A stretch of 64,000 bases of DNA from Galdieria partita. Lineage: Eukaryota; Rhodophyta; Bangiophyceae; Galdieriales; Galdieriaceae. Location: the NCBI GenBank assembly GCA_025991245.1, contig BQMJ01000049.1, positions 141,617-205,616 of the forward strand, in the 5' to 3' direction. This document shows, piece after piece, positions 55,901 to 64,000 of this stretch. The notes beneath the pieces are model-generated. The model was not told where the DNA came from and searched no databases. It was given only the letters and a program-made list of their open reading frames with translations. Each line of letters begins with the position of its first letter. The stretch's first letter is position 1. Made by a program: the position numbers and the translations under genes.

Positions 55901-58250
55901 AGTTTAGCAACATTTCAAGTAAATAATGAATTATGTTGGCTCCAAACAAATGAAAACGTTTTCCTAAAACAAGTACTAGAGAAAATTCATGATCAGTCAA
56001 AAGCGGTACAAGTGCACGAGTATGTTAGGAGATGAAGATTTCATAGGCGAAGATGAATTGACACGAATGGATCAACAAACAAAACAAAACTTAAACACTA
56101 CCCAATAAGAAAGCAACAAGGTAAGTCAAAATATTTGAATTATTAAATAATTCTTTGCTTTATAACATTGGTTTCACGAGAACATAATTCATTGAAGGAA
56201 AGCACATGACGTATGTCATAGGACACTAGACAATTCTTTTTTTCTTAGACCGTTGTAACGTTTCTTTCTTTCGTACACTTATAGACTTATAAATGAACGA
56301 TACAGATAGCGATTTTGAAAATAACCCATAGAGAAGAGAAAGACAGCAAGAGAAATAGAATCTCTAGAAAGTTGAAGAATTCTCAAATACTACTTGTCTT
56401 TATTGAATAAGCATATCTTTAATTGTTTTCTTCAACGAACATTGATCGATAATGCAAAAGATAGTAAGAAGAAGTGTCCAAAATGCATGTTCAACGAAAA
56501 ACCTACCTTATTCTCAGTCGGAAACAATTCAGTGCTTTTGTCAAATTGAAATACTTAAAAGAAATTTTATATATTTAAGAAGGAAAGAAACAAAAACAAC
56601 AGGATGATTCCAAAGAACAAGAATCAAAATACAACAAACTCATGGAGGAAAGGTGCTCTTGAGAGATATGTTTCCCTACAAGCTGTTATTCAAAGCATAG
56701 TCAAACTGACATCAAGCATATAATGTCCAAGATGCTACAGAAAAAGTTGAACTTTTGTGGCTAGATTGCAAACTGTTCAATTCATTTGGGGCCTTTTTAT
56801 GAGAAGAGTGTGGCTTGCTTTGTCTTCATTATATATATCAACAGTACAATTCGTGTATAATATTATGCCGATCAACATAAAATAGAACACAATGGATCCA
56901 GTTACCATAAGAAAGCAAAAATTTTTTTTTTCGAAAAAAGTGTCTGATAAAAGATGCCATATAGTAACAACCAACAGTTGCAAGATTCTACTTTTCGAAA
57001 AACTGTCGCCTTTCAATATCGAAGACGACTATATTGAAACAAGCCATGCAATACGTTAGGTGTAAAAATTACCAGATTTAGATTTCGCAATATATCGAAT
57101 TCATAACCAAATTGCTCAGTTCCCCCCAAAAATTAAAAACTCCAATAAAAGTAAAACAAATGAAACAATTGGATATCGCTTACATGCAATACAAATACAA
57201 CTGTGGGGGTGATTCCCAAAAGATTTTAAAGTAAGAATTACTTTGTCACTCGAGGTAAATTAGCAAATTCACAAAAATCTTCGAGAATGTTGACACAATT
57301 TCAAAAGTATTTAACCGATTCTAAACCACTTAACTTTATATTCTACTAGATTCTTTTACGACGATCTAGTGAATTGCGAAAACACATGCCTTTTAGAAAA
57401 AGGAATGAAAAGTCGTGTCTTTTCAAATAAAAAATTTAACTGTTTTTTGTAAAATTATCTACGTTTCATTAGAAGAGCTAGAAAAATGTCGTCTCGAATA
57501 GAGTCTATAGAAAAAGAAAGAATTTAATAAGGTCGGCCCATGAAAAAATTGAAGAATTTCAATGCATAACTTGTCTTTTATGGCATCAGTATTCCTAGCT
57601 GTTCTCAGGGGTAGACAGTGGTGATAATGCGAAATTTAGTAAAAAGAAAAGTAGAACAAATTTGCATATAAAAAAGATCATTGTATTCTCACCTCGAACA
57701 GTTTAGTACATAGGTGAAATAAAACCTAGAAAAGCTTCATTACACATTCAAGGATTATAAGACAGAAACCACAAAAGGAACAAAGATAGTAGTACTAGAA
57801 GAGAAAGGATAAAGAAAATCAATGTTTTGAAATGTGAACAAAGAGCCTAAACGATGATTGAATCTTCTAATTCAGCCATTCTTATAAAATAACGATAGAA
57901 CAAAAATCTATGGCATAAGAGTCCGCACATGAAAAACCAACAAATTGATTCAAAGTTTGACAATGTTGAGAATAGATAAAAGGCGGCCCGAAAAGTTTAC
58001 CAAAATACAAAGTTTTGATTTTGAAAATCCAAGAATACCATAAGCATAGTTCATATTTTGCTAAATATGTATAGCGACACAATATTTCAAGTTAAGTGTA
58101 CTCACAGATTGAAACAAGCAGAACCTTTAGGCCGTTAGAAAGTAAAAACTACCTATCAATTGTTTACATTTTCAATAACACTGCAACGTAGAATACAATA
58201 AAGTGACCAAAAAACACTACTTAAATTTTGCTATCTAAGACAGATATTTC
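53000..58250. other. Gene-free A-rich distal subtelomere
   Basis: 5 kb with no supported gene. The + strand is visibly richer in A than T. Diverged relatives of the terminal unit appear, for example 57530-57640 (aacttgtcttttatggcatcag) and 56380-56420 against 58740-58810 (ccacatgtctcttagatcatcag). Confidence 0.5.
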
Positions 58251-60504
58251 AAGACGATTTTCATAGGGCAAGGTTCAACCATAGAGGTCTTGGTGAAACG
58301 ATCGAAACAGAAGTTTCGACACTAACCAAATTGAACTATTATTATTATGTATGCACTGAAGATAGCAACGATCTTAATAAGAAACATCAATAAAGAAATA
58401 TCAATATCGTTACTAAGTAATACCCATACACACTAATATGAAAAGAGAAATTTATGAGAAACATTACTGTGCCATTAATGCATAAAAAAAGTTCAAGAAT
58501 TTATAAAATTTATGCCAATATTAAAAGAATAAAGAAAAAGATTTCAGCAGTTCAGTTTCAGTTCTATTATATTGGCATTATGGAAAGGTATTGAAGAGAA
58601 GTTTATGCAATACATCAAAGGGGAATAGCAATCTTTGCATTATAAGGGCTACATTTGACTCTAAAGTTTGTCAAAGGAACAATACAAATACCAATTTTAT
58701 AAGGAAGCCATAGAGTAATAAGCATTTAGAGAAATAGAAACTTTAGAATACATTGAAGAGTTTTCATATACCACATGTCTCTTAGATCATCAGTACCTTG
58801 AACCTGTTCTCGTCCTGTAGACATTTGTCGACCGTGTGAAACGAAGTAAAAAAGTTACATCAAACTGCTCACAAAGAAGAAAAATACAATACTTTTGATG
58901 AAAGTGAATTTAGCAACTATACCACATTGAAATACAGAAGAAAAAATATTTTTATTCTCATTGGAGGAAAAGTAGTACAAAGGATGGACAATCCTTGAAA
59001 ACAACAATGAAAGCAGCAAAAAACAAAGAAATGAAAATGTTAGTAGTGTCAGATTGCTCTACTGTTGCAACGACTTGTTCACGTACATGCTCGCGTCTTA
59101 GATTTATGACACCAGAAGGGTACCATTCAAACGAATCACTTAAATTCTCGAAAAAAATACAAAAAACAGCAAAAATTTGTGAACTCCAAAAAAAATCTGA
59201 ACTAAACGAGGAATGTAACAACTAAGTCTAGTTTCCAATCCAAAAAAAGCTTAAACAAAGTGTAGCTTACAGGAAACCAACCTTGGTCAGAAGCACAACG
59301 AGCATAAAAAAAGAACAAGACGTAACTATTCTTTGGCAAAAAACATAAACAATAAATCAGACATAAACAATTTACTCCGCCCACTCCTACTTTGAGTCTA
59401 CTAGAGTGCAACGAATCGAAAAACAATGAATGTCCTGGCTGAAAGCAATAAGCATTTTTTTCTTATTTCAGTTTTATTAGGTTTCATTAGGATGTAATTT
59501 CAAGTTAAACATGCATATTTATCTAAAATTTCGAACACTATTGGAAGACATTAACAGGGTGATTCAAGGTAAATTCATCCAATATAAGAAACCAAAGGAT
59601 TATACACCAAATAGATTCGGCAAAAGTACAAGACAAAGCAAAATATCATGATATGAAAAAACTCTATCACTTTAATGTGCCACTCAATCAATCAAGAACG
59701 ACGGTAATAATGTTAATAACAACAAAAAGGAACCAATCAAGAAAAATACTCACAATTTCTAAAAACCTCACGATACCGAATTACTGCAAAGCAACAGAAA
59801 TGCTTCAACTCAAAAAAGCTTTAAAAAATAGCGCCTTAGAATTTTCAATAAATTCTTAGGTTTTCCAGTAACAAACAAAAAATACAAACGTACGAAAAGA
59901 TAGCTCACAAGGCAAGTCACTTCATCACTGGCAAAACAAGCAGCACAGTTTGAGAATAATTGTTTTCACCAGACTAAAAGCAAAAGTAAAGTTTTTGGTA
60001 GAACCAATTCACTTTCTTTCTCTAATGCATTGTGATGACCGAAAACATAATAAATTTTCAAATGCGGATGTTTTGGTACAGGGCAATGGGAGCTTTTTTA
60101 TCAGGGTTTATTAATTTTTATTAAGGTTTATTGCTGTTTTTATCCAAAGTCACAAATTATAGAAAAATATTAACAGGATAAATAGAGACACATTCATCCA
60201 TTATAAGAAAGTTCGAGTATCCTTTACACAACATATAAGGGTTCAACGAAGAACAAAGAAAACTGATATGTAATCAAAGCTTTAAAAATTGCTTTACACC
60301 TTGGTCAATGAAAGACGACAATGTCAAAACAACAGTTACTACAAAAAAGTTTGCATTTGAGCAAACCGCTTAAACTTTTCAATCAACACAAAACAACAGA
60401 AAAATGCCTAAACAAAAAAGGGCGACTAATATTTACGAGTAAAATGTAAACATTCTCTTTACGTTTGAAGCATTCTCGCAGTAAAACTCAAATAGAAGCA
60501 GAAC

Positions 60505-60784
60505 CGAAATAAGCTCATAAAAGAAGTCACATCGTCATCTTTAGAATACTCCTAAAAAATTTGCGACATAATTGATTCTACTAGAAGCAAGGGTAAAAAG
60601 CTTGATAGGATTAAGCGGCTTCTCAATGCACTAATGAAAAAAAATGAGTGACTTGCAAAATAAGTGCAGCCTGGCAGAAGGAAGCATGCATTTTTTTTGT
60701 CTTATTGAGGTTCTACTGAGGGTTTACTATAGGGTCTACTTATGGTGTACTATTAGGGTTTATTAGGGAATGTTAGGGAATATT
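60505..60784. repeat. Telomere-associated element copy 1 ending in telomere-like tract
   Basis: About 275 bp running from aataagctcataaaagaagt through gcctggcagaaggaagcatg to a tract of actgagggtttact, attagggtttattaggg and ttagggaatat. Confidence 0.75.
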
Positions 60785-61045
60785 AAGGTTAACCGAAAAG
60801 AGCCAATAAAAGAAGTCACAACGCCATCTTTAAAATACTCATTAAAAATTTGCGACAAAACTGATTACATTAGAAGCAACGGTAAAAAGAATTATAGAAT
60901 AAAGCGGATCCTGGAATGCATACATGAAAGAAGAAATAATTGAATTGCAAAATATGTGTAGCCTGGCCGAAGGGAGCATGCATTTTTCTTTCTTATTGAG
61001 ATTTTACTGAGGTTTACTATACGGTCTACATATGGTTTACTATTA
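60785..61045. repeat. Telomere-associated element copy 2 (tandem with copy 1)
   Basis: Repeats copy 1 directly: gagccaataaaagaagtcac, gcctggccgaagggagcatg, then actgaggtttact and ctattagggtttaataaag. Confidence 0.75.
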
Positions 61046-61054
61046 GGGTTTAAT

Positions 61055-63500
61055 AAAGACGATTCTCATAAGGTTCAACTATGAAAGTCTTGGTAAAACG
61101 ATCGAAACAAAAGTTTCGAAACTATCCAAATCGGGAAGTTTTTCATTATATATGCACTGGAGATATCAACGAATTTAATAAGAAAAGGAAATAAAGAAAT
61201 ATCATTATCGTTACCAAGTAATACCCATACAAACCTATATGAAAAGACAAATTTGCGAAAAACATTACTGTAACATTATTGCATAAAAAATTCAATAATT
61301 TTTAAAATTAATGGCAACACTAAAAAAAAAAGATTTCAGCATTTTAGTTTCAGTTCTATCATAATGGCACTATGAAAAGGTATTAAAGAGGCACTTATGC
61401 AATATATCAAAGGGGAATAGGCAATCTTTGCATTATAGGGGTTACACTTGTATCCAAGGTTTATTAAAGAAACAATACAAATACCAATTTCACGAGCAAA
61501 CCATAGAATGAGAAATCAGAGAAATAGAAAGAAGAGGATATATTGAAGAATTTTCATATACCACATGTTGTTTACATCATCAATACATTGAACCTGTTCT
61601 CGTGGGGTAGATATTTGTCGACCGTGTAAAACGAAGTGAAAAAGTTACAGCAAACTGCTCACAGAAAAAAAAATACAATGCTTTTGATGAAAGGGAGTTC
61701 ATTTGCTATATGACAATGAAATACAGAAGAAAAATGTTTTTTTTATTTATAGAAAAGTAGTAAAAAGAAGGGACAACCCTTGAATCCAATAACGAAAACA
61801 ACAAAAAAAGCAAAGAGGAAAATGTTAATTGTGAAAGATTGCTCAACTGTTGCGTACATTGCTCGTTTTTTAGACTAAGGTAGCCAAAAGGGTACCATTT
61901 AAACGAAAGACTTGAAATCTCAAAACAATGCAAAAGAAGCAGAAAATTGTGAACTTCAAAAAATCTGAATTAAACGAGGAATGTAACAACTAACTCTAGT
62001 TTCCAATCCAAAAGGATCTTAAACAAAATGTAGCTGACAGGAAACCAAACTAGGTCAGTAACACAATGAGCATAAAAAATAAAAAATACGTAGCTATTCT
62101 TTGACAAAAAGCAAAAATAAGAAACCAGACACAACCAATCTACTTTGCGTACTCCTACTTTGAGACAACTAGAGCGTAATGGATTGAAAAATTAGGTTTG
62201 CCCAGGCTAAAAGCAATAAGAGTTTTTGTTTATTTTGGTTTTCTAGTCTTCATTAGGGTATAATTTCTAGTAAAATAAGCATATTTAACTAAACTTTCAA
62301 ATACAATTGGAAGATATTAACAGGGTGCTTCAAGGTAAATTCATCCAATATCAGAAACAAAGAGGATCTTACACCAAATAGATTTGGCACAAATATCAGA
62401 CAAAGCAAAAAAATAATGTGAAAACCAAATATAAATTTACTGTTCCACAAGGTCAATCAAGAATGTCGGTAATAATGCAAATGACAACAAAAAGGAGCTA
62501 CTTAAGAAAAATGTTCACAATTTCTAAAAGCCTCCCAAATTCGAATTATTGCAAAGCAGCAGAGAAATGCTTCAACTCAAAAGAGCTTTGAATTGAAAAT
62601 CCCATCTTAAAATTTTCCTTAAATTTCCAGGTCTTCCCTTAATGAACAACAAATACAAACATACAAAAAACTGGCTCACAAGGCACGTCATTTTATCACT
62701 AGCAAAACAAGAAGCATCAATTAAAATTGACTAATTTTAGGAGACTAACAGCAAAAGTAAAGGCCTTCATAGAAAAACATCGCTTTTTTCTTTAACAAAT
62801 CAATATGACATAGACAGTGATAATTGTTCAAATGCAGATGGTCTGATACAGGGCAATAGGAACTCTTTTTATCAGGTCTAATTAAGTTATATTAAGGTTT
62901 AGTACTGTTTTAACCCAAGGTCATATGCTATAGAAAAATATAAACAGGATAAATAGAGGAACATTCATGCATTGTAAGAAAACTCAAGGATTCTCTATAG
63001 AATATATATATATAGCCTTAACTAAGAACAAAAAAAAATGTAATAAAAGCTTTAATAATTCGCTTTACAACTTGGACAATAAAAAAGAAAGGTAAAAAGG
63101 CTAAAATCAACCAAAAAAGTTTTTCATTGAAACAAACCGATTAAAATTTTAAATCGGCACAACACACCAAAAGAACAGCAAAACAAAAAAAGGCGATAAT
63201 TAATTAACGATGACATGTAAACATTTTTTTGGGATTCTAAGTGTTCCCGCAATCAAACTCAAATCCACAAGCAAAAAGAAGAACAAACCAAAAGTCATAT
63301 GGCCACTAGAAAAACCTTTATAAAAACTTGCGGCTTAACTAATTATACTAGAAGCGAGCGTAGATCGATTGGTAGAATTGAAGGGCTTTTTTCTCTGATG
63401 CATTCACAAAGAAAAAGCAGTGAACTTTAAAATACACGTAGCCTGACAGAAAAGAATATGCATTTTTCTTTCTCATTCAGGTTTTACTGAGGTTTTACTG
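61055..63500. repeat. Subtelomeric unit 2
   Basis: Second unit, abutting the telomere. It carries a weak internal telomere-like tract near 62860-62920, matching that near 60095-60140 in unit 1. Confidence 0.85.
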
Positions 63501-63520
63501 AGGTTGTACTAGGTTCTATT
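63280..63520. repeat. Telomere-associated element copy 3, adjoining the true telomere
   Basis: Third copy: gcctgacagaaaagaatatg, then catttttctttctcattc, then a graded change from actgaggttttact through aggttctatt into perfect telomere repeat. Confidence 0.75.
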
Positions 63521-64000
63521 AGGGTTTATTAGGGTTTATTAGGGTTTATTAGGGTTTATTAGGGTTTATTAGGGTTTATTAGGGTTTATTAGGGTTTATT
63601 AGGGTTTATTTAGGGTTTATTAGGGTTTATTTAGGGTTTATTAGGGTTTATTAGGGTTTATTTAGGGTTTATTAGGGTTTATTTAGGGTTTATTTAGGGT
63701 TTATTAGGGTTTATTTAGGGTTTATTAGGGTTTATTAGGGTTTATTAGGGTTTATTTAGGGTTTATTAGGGTTTATTAGGGTTTATTAGGGTTTATTAGG
63801 GTTTATTAGGGTTTATTAGGGTTTATTAGGGTTTATTAGGGTTTATTTAGGGTTTATTAGGGTTTATTAGGGTTTATTAGGGTTTATTAGGGTTTATTAG
63901 GGTTTTATTAGGGTTTATTAGGGTTTTATTAGGGTTTATTAGGGTTTATTAGGGTTTATTAGGGTTTATTAGGGTTTATTAGGGTTTATTAGGGTTTATT
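63521..64000 (+). repeat. Telomere, 10-nt repeat AGGGTTTATT
   Basis: 480 bp, about 47 units, running to the end of the window with the G-rich strand 5' to 3' outwards, as at a right chromosome end. The main unit is TTTATTAGGG. About eight units have one extra T (TTTATTTAGGG), all between 63600 and 63850, and two have TTTTATTAGGG near 63903 and 63923. No non-telomeric base interrupts the tract. Confidence 0.98.

Larger units (their letters stand above)
58250..61050. repeat. Subtelomeric unit 1 (period about 2.77 kb)
   Basis: Starts near aagacgattttcatagggc and ends with internal telomere-like tracts. Partner is 61055-63500: gatcgaaacagaagtttcga, tgcactgaagatagcaacga, ccgtgtgaaacgaagtaaaa and gaatgtaacaactaagtct all recur 2.77-2.80 kb downstream with scattered changes. 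Confidence 0.85.

Noticed and set aside
63521-64000. CRISPR array
   Set aside because: Perfect 10-nt tandem units without spacers at a chromosome end of a eukaryote; this is telomere.

Overview
The window is the end of a eukaryotic nuclear chromosome. It finishes in 480 bp of telomeric repeat whose G-rich strand runs towards base 64000. Very short introns (43-86 nt, GT-AG with one GC-AG), low GC, compact divergent genes and an ArsM-type arsenite methyltransferase suggest a cyanidiophyte red alga, most likely Galdieria. That organism call is inference from gene content, not a sequence match.

Bases 1-12,000 look like ordinary dense chromosome: an alanine/serine-glyoxylate aminotransferase (partial, frame broken near the edge), Rab geranylgeranyltransferase beta (7 exons), an intronless O-methyltransferase, a 5-exon secretory-pathway membrane protein, arsenite methyltransferase (2 exons) and an SLC4/band-3-type anion transporter with a frameshift near its C-terminus. 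Bases 12,000-53,000 are gene-poor and duplicated. The only clear single-copy functional genes there are a DNA polymerase iota-like translesion polymerase with a UBZ-type zinc finger and a glutathione S-transferase. The rest is dominated by two multi-copy families that join a P-loop NTPase to a C-terminal PD-(D/E)XK-like nuclease fold. Their order of motifs resembles Crinkler/RHS proteins (Walker A, Walker B, a TGxVP motif, then a nuclease-like domain). Family A is at 14119-16596, 37506-39695 and 40388-42495, with relics at 33397-34020 and 34867-36816. Family B is at 19781-21951 and 44083-46190, with a relic at 17544-18160. Only the A copy at 37506-39695 is free of a visible lesion. Every other long copy carries one small defect (a stop codon or a 1-2 nt indel), each at a different place.

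Two blocks of about 5.1-5.2 kb (18162-23255 and 42495-47731) are direct duplicates that carry family B. Block 1 ends in a truncated glyoxalase I relic, and its left edge fuses a family A 5' region to a family B tail. From 47.7 to 53 kb there are mutually similar decayed repeats.

Bases 53,000-63,500 are gene-free and A-rich on the + strand. They are built of diverged tandem units (period about 2.77 kb) containing internal telomere-like tracts, followed by the terminal telomere of unit AGGGTTTATT (10 nt) with 11-nt variants. All repeat boundaries were read by eye and are approximate to tens of bases.
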